Part shown: in pieces, positions 26,743 to 36,512 of the stretch
Layout: each line of letters opens with the position of its first letter
How positions within the stretch are numbered: the stretch's first letter is position 1
Source of the DNA: Parapedobacter lycopersici
GTDB taxonomy: Bacteria > Bacteroidota > Bacteroidia > Sphingobacteriales > Sphingobacteriaceae
Direction: 5' to 3'
Length of the DNA stretch: 64,000 bases
Assembly: GCF_024643285.1 (NCBI RefSeq)
Contig: NZ_JAMSLW010000003.1
Location: 62,001 to 126,000, forward strand
The notes under the pieces: model-generated
Seen by the model: the letters and a program-made list of their open reading frames with translations, nothing else
Database searches by the model: none
What the model was told of the DNA's origin: nothing
Made by a program: the position numbers and the translations under genes

Positions 26743-29700
26743 ATGATGATTAAGAGAAGACTCTATTCGTCTCGCCCATTTAATCAAAAGCCATTATTCC
26801 GTTTTACGGACTTCAATGTAAAGCTGATTTTCCTGGTTTTATTCTTATTTACCCATGTGCTGAGCACAGCAAATCCTGCACAGGAAATTAGTATCCAGGT
26901 AAAAAACATGCCAATCACACAGGTGCTGTATCGGCTCTCCCAACAGAGTGGCTATGATTTTGTTTATGATGCTGCACTGCTTAGCGATGTTCCGGCCATT
27001 ACGTTGGATGCAACCAATGAACCCCTTAATTCGGTATTGGTGCGATGCCTTGGGAAGCACATGCTTGATTTTACATTTACCGTAGATAAAACGGTAGTGA
27101 TAAAAAGAAGATTAAAACATGCCAGCATAGCGGAGAACCTAATGCAACAGGTTGTGCGGGGTAAGGTGACAGATTCACTGGGGAACAGCCTACCCGGTGT
27201 GTCTGTATTTGTCAAGGGAACACAACGGGGTGCTTCCACCAATAGGGACGGTGAATTTCAAATACAGGTCAACCCGGGTGAGGTACTGCTGTTTACTAAC
27301 GTAGGTTATCAGTCACAGGAAGTGGCCATCGCCGGGCAGCAAACCATTAATTTAGTACTGTTGCCAGCCGCTTCAAATTTAGAGGAAGTAGTTGTTACGG
27401 CGTTGGGTATCAAGAGAGAGGCCCGGAGTCTGGGTTACAGTGCGACAAACGTGGACCTCGAAAACCTGGAAGAGAACCGGACGGTAAATTTTGCAAATGG
27501 CCTGCAGGGAAAGATCGCAGGGGTAAATATATCGCCCCCGGCAAGTGGGCCGGGCGGTTCATCAAAAATACGGATCCGCGGCCAATCGTCCTTTGGCGGA
27601 GACAATTCCCCACTCATTGTGGTAAACGGGATCCCTATTAACAACAGCACCAATACCGGGCAGGCCCGGTCGGACGACGGTGGCGGGCTCCAAAGTATCA
27701 ACCCCGATGATATTGCATCCATGACCGTGCTAAAGGGGGCAGCTGCAGCCGCGCTCTATGGTTTCCGGGCAAAGGATGGTGTGATAATCATCACCACGAA
27801 GTCCGGGGAGGGATCGGCCGGGTTCGGGGTAGAGTTTAATTCGTCCGTACAGGCTGCTACCGTATTGGACTATACTGATTTTCAGTATGAATATGGGCAG
27901 GGAGAAAACGGGAAGCGGCCAGGTACAGCCGATGAAGCCAAAGGCTCGGGTACCTGGAATTTCGGGGAAAAATTTGATGGCCAGCCAAGCCCGCAGTTTG
28001 ATGGGTCCCTCAGACCCTACCTGCCGCACCCCAACAAGGTAAGCAAGTTCTACGAAATGGGAACCACGGTTGCCAATACGATCGCCTTTTCGGGAGGGGG
28101 AGATAATGGAAATTTCAGGGTCTCATATGCCAATACACGAGCCGATGCGGTGATGCCCAATTCCAGTTTCAACAAGGATATTCTAAATGCCGGAATCACA
28201 CACAACATCACTCCGAAACTCACTTTTCAACTGAACGCAAACTACGCGAAAGAAAAGAACATGAACCCGCCGCAATTCAGTGTGGAGTCGTTCAGCCCCA
28301 ACACGACACTTTATCTGCTCAGCAATAGCATTGATGTCGATTGGGTAAGAAACTATTACCAGGACGAAAACGGGATCGAAGCACAGGTATCCCGTTTCCC
28401 GGAATGGAGCAATCCGTACTGGGTGGTAAACAAGCGATTCGAAAACATCAAAAGAGACCGGATTATCGGCAATATGTCGCTGCGCTACCAGATTACCGAT
28501 TGGTTATACCTGCAGGGCCGGTATGGGCAGGACTTTTTTAGCCGGTATTACGATTATAACCGGCCGACTTTCTCGGGTACGCTTTCTAAACCGGTAACGG
28601 GGTATAATGGCAGCTTTTACCAGGACAATACCCGGTTCCGTGAACAGAATACGGATCTGATCCTTGGACTAGCCAAGTCTTTTGGACAATTCGGTATCGA
28701 CATTACGGCCGGCGCAAACCGGATGGACCAGGTTAATGAAGTACTCGGGACGGGGGTGACTAATTTTTATACTATGCCGCTGTATACCATCGCTAACGGG
28801 CAAATCAAGAACCCGACCTATGCATACATGCGGAAACGGGTGAATTCCGTCTTTGGTTCTGCTTCCTTTTCCTATCGCAATTTCCTGTACTTGAATGTCA
28901 CCGCACGGAACGACTGGTTCTCGACACTGAATCCGGCGTCGAACAGTTACCTCTACCCGTCGGTAAGCACCAGTTTCGTATTTACCGATCTGATTTCGCA
29001 ACTCCCCGCATGGCTCGATTATGGCAAACTCAGGGCTTCCTACGCAGAAGTGGGCAGCGATACACAACCGTATTCCCAGAGTCTGTATTACACCATATCG
29101 CCCAATACGCTTAATGGAATAGGACTCGGCACTTCGGGAGCACTGAATCCAAACCCCAATTTGCGGCCGTTGAAGATTAAGGAAACCGAATTCGGCTTAA
29201 CCCTTCAGCTTTTCGATGCGGCGTTAAATTTGGATGTGGCGCTTTACCGGAAAAACACATTCGATGAGATTCTGAATGTTGATATTTCCCAGTCGTCGGG
29301 TTACGGCCAAACGGTGGTCAACGTAGGAAAACTACGGAATCAGGGTGTCGAAACGCTGCTGTCATTCCGCAAAAAAGGCAATGTCAGCTGGGAAACCAGC
29401 TTAAATGGATCATACAACATGAGTAAAGTGCTCCAACTGGCTAACAATCAAACGGTGTTTAATGTGGGGAGCGGTCCCTGGTACGGCTGGTTGTCACATG
29501 AAGTGGGGACGCCGTTGGCGTCCCTGCGCGGCTACGATTACAAGCGCGATGAACAGGGAAGGATACTCACTACCAATGGCAAGTTTATGCAGGGCGAGAT
29601 CACCAACTGGGGGAGCGCGATCTATAAATGGGTTGGTGGATGGACCAACACCTTCAGCTATAAGCGGTTCCGGTTTACCACGCAGATTGATTTTAAAGCG

Positions 29701-30141
29701 GGTGCAAAACTGTTGTCAAATTCGAACATGAACTTCATGCGGACCGGCCAACATAAGCAATCGCTCGTGGGCCGTGAGGGCGGCGTTGTATTTCCGGGCT
29801 TTAACGAAGACGGAACGCCCAATACCACCGCAGTTCCCGCGCAGGAATTTTATACAACTTATCGAAGCACATTAATAGCTACTCCTTTTATTTACGATGC
29901 CAGTTTTGTCCGTTGGCGGTCGGTATTTCTGGGGTATGACCTTTCAAACTTGTTCAGCAAGTCTGTTATTAAATCGGCATCGATTTCATTTAATGTACAT
30001 AACCTGCTTATGATTAAAAAGTTTGTGGATAACCTTGATCCGGAAGCGCAGGGTTCTGTTTCGGATAATTTAACCGGGATTGAAGTACACACGTTGCCCA
30101 CTACACGGACTTATGGGTTAAACCTCAATGTTAAATTCTAA
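26743..30141 (+). CDS. SusC/RagA-type TonB-dependent receptor 1, with STN domain
   Basis: A 1132-residue outer-membrane importer. The signal segment (LIFLVLFLFTHVLSTA) is followed by an STN signalling domain (about residues 50-125, ISIQVKNMPITQVLYRLSQQ), a carboxypeptidase-regulatory-like domain (about 137-213, RGKVTDSLGNSLPGVSVFVKG), a TonB-box/plug region (EEVVVTALGIKREARS, then GASAA-type VLKGAAAAALYGFRAKDGVIIITTK) and a 22-strand barrel ending in LNLNVKF. SusC works with SusD to bring oligomers across the outer membrane with TonB energy; STN allows signalling to FecR. It is the most divergent of the three receptors here. It is followed by its SusD 15 bases later. Confidence 0.95.
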   Translation: MMIKRRLYSSRPFNQKPLFRFTDFNVKLIFLVLFLFTHVLSTANPAQEISIQVKNMPITQVLYRLSQQSGYDFVYDAALLSDVPAITLDATNEPLNSVLVRCLGKHMLDFTFTVDKTVVIKRRLKHASIAENLMQQVVRGKVTDSLGNSLPGVSVFVKGTQRGASTNRDGEFQIQVNPGEVLLFTNVGYQSQEVAIAGQQTINLVLLPAASNLEEVVVTALGIKREARSLGYSATNVDLENLEENRTVNFANGLQGKIAGVNISPPASGPGGSSKIRIRGQSSFGGDNSPLIVVNGIPINNSTNTGQARSDDGGGLQSINPDDIASMTVLKGAAAAALYGFRAKDGVIIITTKSGEGSAGFGVEFNSSVQAATVLDYTDFQYEYGQGENGKRPGTADEAKGSGTWNFGEKFDGQPSPQFDGSLRPYLPHPNKVSKFYEMGTTVANTIAFSGGGDNGNFRVSYANTRADAVMPNSSFNKDILNAGITHNITPKLTFQLNANYAKEKNMNPPQFSVESFSPNTTLYLLSNSIDVDWVRNYYQDENGIEAQVSRFPEWSNPYWVVNKRFENIKRDRIIGNMSLRYQITDWLYLQGRYGQDFFSRYYDYNRPTFSGTLSKPVTGYNGSFYQDNTRFREQNTDLILGLAKSFGQFGIDITAGANRMDQVNEVLGTGVTNFYTMPLYTIANGQIKNPTYAYMRKRVNSVFGSASFSYRNFLYLNVTARNDWFSTLNPASNSYLYPSVSTSFVFTDLISQLPAWLDYGKLRASYAEVGSDTQPYSQSLYYTISPNTLNGIGLGTSGALNPNPNLRPLKIKETEFGLTLQLFDAALNLDVALYRKNTFDEILNVDISQSSGYGQTVVNVGKLRNQGVETLLSFRKKGNVSWETSLNGSYNMSKVLQLANNQTVFNVGSGPWYGWLSHEVGTPLASLRGYDYKRDEQGRILTTNGKFMQGEITNWGSAIYKWVGGWTNTFSYKRFRFTTQIDFKAGAKLLSNSNMNFMRTGQHKQSLVGREGGVVFPGFNEDGTPNTTAVPAQEFYTTYRSTLIATPFIYDASFVRWRSVFLGYDLSNLFSKSVIKSASISFNVHNLLMIKKFVDNLDPEAQGSVSDNLTGIEVHTLPTTRTYGLNLNVKF

Positions 30142-30156
30142 CCACGCTTTGCTATT

Positions 30157-31671
30157 ATGAAAAAACTAACATTTCTAACAGTATGCACGGCAATGCTGGT
30201 TTGTATTGCCTGCGATAAAGACTTTGAGCGGATAAATACGGATCCGGTGCGCCAGACAAACATTGACCCGGTATTCCTTTTTGCACAGGCCCAGTACGGT
30301 ACCGCAAGGAATAATGAGTTTTACCAACTTCCCATCGTTCAGCAGGTCATCCATCCGTACACGGGCACCCCTTCGGGAGGTAATCACAACGTGGAAAATG
30401 ATGCTGCTGAAGGAGCCGCCTTTGCCGCGCTTTATAGTGGCCCGGTAAAATACCTAATGGACGTGATCGAGCTGACGCGCGATGATCCAAACCAGGTTAA
30501 TCTGTACCAAATGGCCCGTATATGGAAGGCTTATGTGTTTCAGGTACTGGTAGATACCTATGGAGATGTGCCTTATTCAGAGGCAGGACTGGCCCATTAT
30601 GCTGGCGTAAACCTGCCCACATACGACCCGGATGAAGCCATATATGAAAACCTGTTGATGGAATTGGAAGAAGCTACCGCTGCACTGGATGCAACGAAGC
30701 CGATTGTGACCAATGACCTGTTTTATCAGGGAGATGTCTTAAAATGGAAAAAGCTCGGGTATGCACTGTTACTGCGCGTGGCGATGCGCTACTCCAAAGT
30801 AAATCCGGAAAAGGCTAAATCCGGTGTGCAAAAGGCATACAACGGTGGTTTGATGACATCTAACGACGACAATGCCGGTATTGCATTCAGTAGTGCATAT
30901 ACGAATCCGGTGGTGAGTTTTGTTTACAGTGAAATTGCAAATATTTATTTGGCGGCCCCTTTTGTTGATCACCTGAAAGTTACTCAGGATCCACGCCTCG
31001 AGGTCATCGCCGTAAAGTACGAGTTTCCCTCGAACCGACAGGATCCGGGTGCTGCGGATACAGATCCCGACCACCAGCAGGGCTTCCCTTTCGGATACGA
31101 CGACGCAACTGTTAGCACCGCGCCCGGGTATCCGGGTAAAATAGGGACGGCGTGGAAATACTCGCAGATTAACCGATCGACCATGGGACGGATTGATGCG
31201 CCGTATTTCTTTGTCACGTATGCGCAGACCGCGTTGCTGCTTGCCGAAGCCGCATACCGGGGGTGGATACCCGGAGATGCAGCCAACTATTATACCCAGG
31301 GCGTTAAGGCGAATATGGACCAAATGGAACTGTATAGTGCGGATGCGCACATCCCTGTAGCGCGTCAGGAAGCGTATTTGGCTGCAAACCCATTTGATCT
31401 GGCAAACGCACTGGAACACATCAATACGCAATACTGGATAGCGACCTACTTGGATGGCCCGGAGTGTTGGGCCAATTTCAGGCGAAGCGGCTATCCGGAT
31501 TTAACGCCCAATCCCTACCCGGCCGCAGACCCCGCAGTAAAGGGAGGGTTTATCAGGCGATTAACTTACCCTTCCAGGGAAGCAGCGGTGAACCCCGAAA
31601 ACCTGAACGCCGCCGTTACGCGTATGGGCGGGGATAATCTCGCTGTCCGCATTTTCTGGGATAAAGAGTAA
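30157..31671 (+). CDS. SusD/RagB-type outer-membrane lipoprotein 1
   Basis: A 504-residue lid protein for SusC1. The lipobox is in TAMLVCIACDKDFERINTDPV, and the SusD-like helical repeat fold is shown by YQMARIWKAYVFQVLVDTYGDVPYSEAG, WKKLGYALLLRVAMRYSKVNPEKA and YAQTALLLAEAAYRGWIPGDAANYYTQGV; the end ECWANFRRSGYPDLTPNPY is typical of the SusD-like_2 type. This subgroup often binds substrates other than starch. It is co-transcribed with susC1 and closed by a terminator. Confidence 0.94.
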   Translation: MKKLTFLTVCTAMLVCIACDKDFERINTDPVRQTNIDPVFLFAQAQYGTARNNEFYQLPIVQQVIHPYTGTPSGGNHNVENDAAEGAAFAALYSGPVKYLMDVIELTRDDPNQVNLYQMARIWKAYVFQVLVDTYGDVPYSEAGLAHYAGVNLPTYDPDEAIYENLLMELEEATAALDATKPIVTNDLFYQGDVLKWKKLGYALLLRVAMRYSKVNPEKAKSGVQKAYNGGLMTSNDDNAGIAFSSAYTNPVVSFVYSEIANIYLAAPFVDHLKVTQDPRLEVIAVKYEFPSNRQDPGAADTDPDHQQGFPFGYDDATVSTAPGYPGKIGTAWKYSQINRSTMGRIDAPYFFVTYAQTALLLAEAAYRGWIPGDAANYYTQGVKANMDQMELYSADAHIPVARQEAYLAANPFDLANALEHINTQYWIATYLDGPECWANFRRSGYPDLTPNPYPAADPAVKGGFIRRLTYPSREAAVNPENLNAAVTRMGGDNLAVRIFWDKE

Positions 31672-31694
31672 GGAATCCGTGTCTGCTGTTATCA

Positions 31695-31730
31695 TAAAAA
31701 TGGCGGGATATTTTATCCCGCCGTTTTCAT
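31695..31730 (+). terminator. Terminator after susD1
   Basis: GGCGGGATA and TATCCCGCC form a perfect 9-bp stem around TTT, flanked by an A run and GTTTTC. It separates susC1D1 from the fecR transcript. Confidence 0.88.
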
Positions 31731-31751
31731 CAAAAATAAAATAAAATTTAT

Positions 31752-31782
31752 TATCCACCTTTTACTGCTCGCTGTGTCTTTA
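31752..31782 (+). promoter_or_regulatory. ECF-type promoter copy 2 (fecR-susC2D2)
   Basis: TATCCAC at 31752-31758 and TGTGTCTTTA at 31773-31782, with the 21-base offset seen in copies 1 and 3. It follows the susD1 terminator and is 34 bases from the fecR start, so the anti-sigma gene appears to be under its own sigma factor. Confidence 0.75.
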
Positions 31783-31815
31783 TAAAAGTTGATAGATAAT
31801 AACTAACCGGTATAC

Positions 31816-33018
31816 GTGCGCATGCAACACCAAAGGCTGATTTTCTTGTTCAGGCGGGCAATGGATAAAACAATGCTGCCAGATGAACATCGGGAATTAC
31901 ATAACTTAATGGCTGAAGAAGAGAACAGGGAACTCGTGGAGCAGCTTTTTGAGGAATATTGGCAGCAATTCGAAACAAACAACCACATGTTTGACCGCTC
32001 CCGCGGTTCCGCCATACTGGATCGCATTTTGTCAGTGCCGGGGCTGCCTTCCGGGAAAAAACAGGTGTATCGTTATTTACAGCATCCGTGGGTACGCGTC
32101 GCTGCTGTGCTGATGCTCGTTGCGGCCAGCGCACTGTATTTTTTGCCGTCAATGGACCAACAGCCCCACGACCGGCTGTCGCTGACCGAGGCGGCACAGG
32201 CTTACGGGATAGAACCGGGCAGTGATAAAGCCATACTGACGCTTGGAGACGGGCGCGTGGTTGTATTGGATGACATTAATAATGGGTTGGTAGCTAATGA
32301 TTTGGGAACAAGTATCCTGAAATCTGAAGGTGGTCAACTGCGCTACGACCAGACCGATACACCTCCCGAGGCCGTTGCATATAACTCCATTAGGATACCA
32401 AAAGGTGGCCAGTACCGGCTGGTTCTTCCCGATGGGTCTAGGGTGCATTTGAATTCGGAATCATTTATCAAGTTTCCTACTCGGTTTTCCGGCGATCGCA
32501 GGGAAGTGGAATTAACCGGCGAAGCCTATTTCGAGATTGCGCATGATAAGGAACACCCCTTTTACGTAAAAACTCCAAAACAAACAACCAAGGTACTGGG
32601 AACGGTATTCAACGTAAGTGCATATGCCGACGACGCAACCACAAAAACGACGTTGGTGGAGGGAAGCGTAGAAGTTTTCGGATATACAGGGAAACCGATT
32701 ATCCTGAAGCCGGGACAGGCTGCGGTAAACGGGGATAAACTACCCGAACTGTCGGTCGTCCGAGCGAATTTAGACACGGAGTTAGCCTGGCAGAATGGCT
32801 ACTTTGTGTTTAACAATGAGGATATTAAAAGTATCATGAAACGGATTTCACGCTGGTATGATGTCGATGTTGAATATCAGGGGGACTTGGAGCATAAACG
32901 TTTCGGAGGGATATTTCAGCGCTCGAAAAGTATTGCACAATTGCTGGACAATTTCAAAGAAACAGGGATTATAGATTTCAAAATTGTGGAAAGGAGGATT
33001 ATCGTTATCGGAAAATAG
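31816..33018 (+). CDS. FecR-type anti-sigma factor
   Basis: A 400-residue inner-membrane regulator. The cytoplasmic N-terminus (about 1-90) binds the ECF sigma factor, a single membrane helix (WVRVAAVLMLVAASALYFLPS) follows, then the periplasmic FecR domain (IRIPKGGQYRLVLPDGSRVHLNSES, REVELTGEAYFEIAHDKEHPFYV, TTLVEGSVEV, LKPGQAA) and a C-terminal DUF4974 region (YFVFNNEDIKSIMKRISRWYDVDVEYQ). It is expected to receive the signal from the STN domains. Unusually it is separated from its sigma gene by susC1D1. A repeat of the ECF-type promoter lies in front of it, giving negative feedback. Confidence 0.95.
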   Translation: MRMQHQRLIFLFRRAMDKTMLPDEHRELHNLMAEEENRELVEQLFEEYWQQFETNNHMFDRSRGSAILDRILSVPGLPSGKKQVYRYLQHPWVRVAAVLMLVAASALYFLPSMDQQPHDRLSLTEAAQAYGIEPGSDKAILTLGDGRVVVLDDINNGLVANDLGTSILKSEGGQLRYDQTDTPPEAVAYNSIRIPKGGQYRLVLPDGSRVHLNSESFIKFPTRFSGDRREVELTGEAYFEIAHDKEHPFYVKTPKQTTKVLGTVFNVSAYADDATTKTTLVEGSVEVFGYTGKPIILKPGQAAVNGDKLPELSVVRANLDTELAWQNGYFVFNNEDIKSIMKRISRWYDVDVEYQGDLEHKRFGGIFQRSKSIAQLLDNFKETGIIDFKIVERRIIVIGK

Positions 33019-33050
33019 TACTTGATTATGTGATTATAGTTTAGTTAAAA

Positions 33051-33097
33051 GCCGGGGACGTTGCCGCGTCACCCGGCAGTGGTCCACAGGGTGGGCC
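33051..33097 (+). promoter_or_regulatory. Two-hairpin leader of susC2
   Basis: Hairpin 1: GCCGGG(G)ACG (33051-33060), loop TTGCCG, CGT(CA)CCCGGC ending 33077. Hairpin 2: GGTCCAC (33081-33087), loop AGG, GTGGGCC (33091-33097). Downstream, GGGTAACTAAC and AAGTTATTAATTAAACCCAAT are nearly the same as before susC3. Here the structure is intergenic, between fecR and susC2, so it is not tied to the promoter. Confidence 0.6.
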
Positions 33098-33156
33098 ATG
33101 ATGGGTAACTAACCAACTGAAAAGAAACCAAGTTATTAATTAAACCCAATCTTCAA

Positions 33157-36100
33157 ATGTATAAAAACTTTACTGCAAAATATTGCAGGAAACCAATTTT
33201 CTATTCATTCAAATTTTTGTTGATGATGAAGGCAATGGTATTGCTCACCTTCGTGTTTGTACAAGTAGCGATGGCCAGCCGGGGACAAGAAGTGAGTATT
33301 CGGGTGACGCGAGAGCCGATAACCAAGGTACTGTATGAACTTTCTCAACAGAGTGGTTATGATTTTATTTATGACGCTAAGTTGATGGAGAAAATGACGT
33401 TAATCACACTGAATGTGAATAACGAGTCCTTAGAGTCGGTGCTCCAGCGTTGCTTTGCCTCACAGCCTTTTGAATTTGTGTTTAACGAAGATAAGACAAT
33501 CGTCATTAGAAAACGCCGAACGCCGCCTTTTATAGCACCCATTTTGCAGCAACCGGTTACGGGATCGGTTGTTGATTCCACAGGACGTCCACTCACAGGG
33601 GTGTCGATTTTGGTGAAAGGTAGCCAGCGTGGCACGGCGACGAATGCGGAAGGTCAATTCCAGATCGACGCAAAGCCGGGCGAGGTGCTCGTATTCAGTA
33701 ATATTGGATATGAAAATCAAGAGGTAACCGTCGGCAATCAACAGCGCCTTGCTATTACATTAGCGCCAACGTATTCGGATCTGGAAGAAGTGGTAGTTAC
33801 TGCATTGGGTATAACCCGGGAAAAGAAATCGCTTTCCTACTCGGCCCAGAACATAGGCGGCGACCAGCTCAGCCAAGCGAAGGAATCCAACATGATCAAC
33901 TCGCTGCAGGGTAAGGTGGCCGGTGTTAACATTACCAAAAACCCGGAAGGACCCGGTGGAGAATCACGCGTGGTGTTGCGCGGAAACCGGTCGATTACAG
34001 GGAACAACCAGCCGTTATACGTCATTGATGGGGTACCGCTCGATGGCGGCATCAGTATGATCAACTCCGATGATATTGCGAGCATGACTGTGCTGAAAGG
34101 CGCTTCGGCGGCGGCGCTGTATGGCAGTGCCGGACAGAACGGTGCCATTATCATTACCACGAAACGTCCGGAGGCTGGGCCGCTGGCGGTGGATTTTTCG
34201 ACGGGATTTACCTGGGATCGCCCCACAGCGCTCCCCGAATTCCAATATGAATATGGCCAGGGATCGGCTGGCGTGTTTTCGCCCAACTCAGAACACAGCT
34301 GGGGCCCTAAAGCCGACGGCCAGGAGGTAACACTCTGGAACGGCAGCACCGTCCCCCTGGTGGGACAACCCGACCGTTTTGATGAATTTTTCCGGACGGG
34401 AAAGACATTCAGCAATTCGCTGATGCTGACCGGCGGTACGGAAACCATCAAAACCTATTTTTCGTATGCCAACATGCTGGCGGGCGGCATTATGCAGAAT
34501 AATGACCTGACCCGGCATAACTTCGATTTCAAGATCAGCAACCAGCTGTCGTCGAAACTTTCGTTCGACTCCAAAATCAGTTACATCTACGACGATGTAT
34601 TTAACCGGCCCTCGCTTGGGGAAACCGGGTTTTCATTAACCTCGATTTACCGTGCGCCAACTTCCATCCCCATTAGCGAAATGGAAAAGTTTGAATACGT
34701 GAATGACGAAGGGGATGTCATGCAAAGCTATTGGAAACCCAATTCCTCGGTATTGGGCAATCCCTTTTTCTACATGAACCGCAATATTTATCACCAGCGG
34801 AAAGACCGTGTTTTGGGATTGCTGTCGGCTACGTATAAACTGGCCAGCTGGGTAGATATCCTCGTGCGTGGCAGTATTGACAAAACCATTACGAAATGGG
34901 ACCGGCGGGTCTATGCCGATTCGTATTATAGCCTGGTTGGTGCGAACTATTTCCTTCGGAATACCAACCGTTATGCAACGAACATGGATGCATTGGCCTC
35001 TTTCCGACATGATTTTACCCCCGATCTGAAATTTACGGGAAATATAGGGGGATCGATCCAGGAAAGCCGGTACGAGGAGGTCTATACAGATGCGAATGGC
35101 CTGAATAAAGCGAATTTCTTCGAAATGTCGAATGCCAAGGCACCGATTGTCACCACCGATCACGGCAGGAGCCCGCAGATCCAGGCCCTGTATGCGACCG
35201 CTACGCTGGCCTACCGCGATTACCTGTTTCTGGACGTGACCGCACGGAATGACTGGTCATCGGCATTGCCCGAGGGAAACCAGTCTTATTTTTATCCTTC
35301 TGTCGGTCTGATCGGTATCCTATCGGATATGTTTACCATGCCTTCATGGATTTCATACGGAAAAGCACGGGTGTCTTATGCCAATGCCGGTTCAGGCGGA
35401 AACCAGTACCTGAACCAGAATTATTATACCGTGGGTGCAGGCGGCCTGATTCTTACGCCAACTATCCAGTCGTTCAATACATATAAGCCTGAAATCACCA
35501 GCTCAACAGAAGTGGGACTCGAATGGCGGTTCTTCAACAGCCGGTTTGGCTTTGATGTGACTTACTATGATAGCCGCACCAAAAACCAACTGCTGTTGAT
35601 CGGTGCCCCATCGGCATCGTTGTACGATCAGCGTTACATCAACGCAGGGTTAATCCAGAATTATGGCGTGGAAGCGCTAATTACGGCTACCCCGGTTAGG
35701 TCGACCAATTTCTCCTGGGACGTTTCCGTTAACTACGCAAAAAATAACAATAAGATCATCCGCCTGACCGACGATATCAGCTCGGTAATTATACGCGACG
35801 ATCGCCTGGCAACCATCCGGGTGACCGAAGGCGACCGTTATGGCGATATGTATTCGAAAGCATGGCGCCGGGATGAGCAGGGACGGCGGTTGGTGGATAA
35901 TAACGGATCGCCGTTACTCACAGCCGGAAAGGACCTGTTGGTGGGTAACTTTAACCCTAATTACATGCTTGGGTTTTCCAATAATTTCCGGTACCGCGAC
36001 TTTTCCCTCAGTTTCCTGCTGGATTACCGGAACGGCGGTGTAGTGCTTTCCGGTACACAGGCCTTGATCGATGCAGATGGCCACTCCCGGAACTCACTTG

Positions 36101-36477
36101 AAGGTCGGGAAAACGGGTTGATACTAGATGCGTATACGGTAGATGGCGAACGTAATGACAAGACGATTTCCGCACAGACGTATTGGAGCGCCATTGGCGA
36201 CCGTTATCCAACAGGCGAACTTTATACCTACTCGGCCACCAATCTTCGCCTGCGCGAAGTGGTACTGGGTTATAGCCTTCCGAGCGAATTGCTGAGCGGC
36301 AGTAAGTTTATCAGAGCCGCCCGTTTATCCCTGGTGGGAAGAAACCTGTTCTTCCTGCAGCGTGACGCACCGTTTGATCCCGAATTGACGTTGGGCACGG
36401 GTAACGGCGGCGGTTTGGAATACGGTTCCCTCCCGTCTACCCGAAGCTTCGGATTTAACCTGCGATTGTCGTTTTAG
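33157..36477 (+). CDS. SusC/RagA-type TonB-dependent receptor 2, with STN domain
   Basis: A 1106-residue receptor with a signal segment (FLLMMKAMVLLTFVFVQVAMA), STN domain (VSIRVTREPITKVLYELSQQ), carboxypeptidase-regulatory-like domain (TGSVVDSTGRPLTGVSILVKG), TonB-box region (EEVVVTALGITREKKSLS), plug (SMTVLKGASAAALYGSAGQNG) and beta-barrel ending FGFNLRLSF. It is clearly a close paralogue of receptor 3 (shared long identical stretches such as NDWSSALP and RLRE-VVLGY), and less close to receptor 1. It follows fecR by 138 bases that hold the leader hairpins, and precedes its SusD partner. Confidence 0.95.
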   Translation: MYKNFTAKYCRKPIFYSFKFLLMMKAMVLLTFVFVQVAMASRGQEVSIRVTREPITKVLYELSQQSGYDFIYDAKLMEKMTLITLNVNNESLESVLQRCFASQPFEFVFNEDKTIVIRKRRTPPFIAPILQQPVTGSVVDSTGRPLTGVSILVKGSQRGTATNAEGQFQIDAKPGEVLVFSNIGYENQEVTVGNQQRLAITLAPTYSDLEEVVVTALGITREKKSLSYSAQNIGGDQLSQAKESNMINSLQGKVAGVNITKNPEGPGGESRVVLRGNRSITGNNQPLYVIDGVPLDGGISMINSDDIASMTVLKGASAAALYGSAGQNGAIIITTKRPEAGPLAVDFSTGFTWDRPTALPEFQYEYGQGSAGVFSPNSEHSWGPKADGQEVTLWNGSTVPLVGQPDRFDEFFRTGKTFSNSLMLTGGTETIKTYFSYANMLAGGIMQNNDLTRHNFDFKISNQLSSKLSFDSKISYIYDDVFNRPSLGETGFSLTSIYRAPTSIPISEMEKFEYVNDEGDVMQSYWKPNSSVLGNPFFYMNRNIYHQRKDRVLGLLSATYKLASWVDILVRGSIDKTITKWDRRVYADSYYSLVGANYFLRNTNRYATNMDALASFRHDFTPDLKFTGNIGGSIQESRYEEVYTDANGLNKANFFEMSNAKAPIVTTDHGRSPQIQALYATATLAYRDYLFLDVTARNDWSSALPEGNQSYFYPSVGLIGILSDMFTMPSWISYGKARVSYANAGSGGNQYLNQNYYTVGAGGLILTPTIQSFNTYKPEITSSTEVGLEWRFFNSRFGFDVTYYDSRTKNQLLLIGAPSASLYDQRYINAGLIQNYGVEALITATPVRSTNFSWDVSVNYAKNNNKIIRLTDDISSVIIRDDRLATIRVTEGDRYGDMYSKAWRRDEQGRRLVDNNGSPLLTAGKDLLVGNFNPNYMLGFSNNFRYRDFSLSFLLDYRNGGVVLSGTQALIDADGHSRNSLEGRENGLILDAYTVDGERNDKTISAQTYWSAIGDRYPTGELYTYSATNLRLREVVLGYSLPSELLSGSKFIRAARLSLVGRNLFFLQRDAPFDPELTLGTGNGGGLEYGSLPSTRSFGFNLRLSF

Positions 36478-36512
36478 TTTTTGAATCAAGAGAACCCTTA
36501 TAGTTTTTTATA

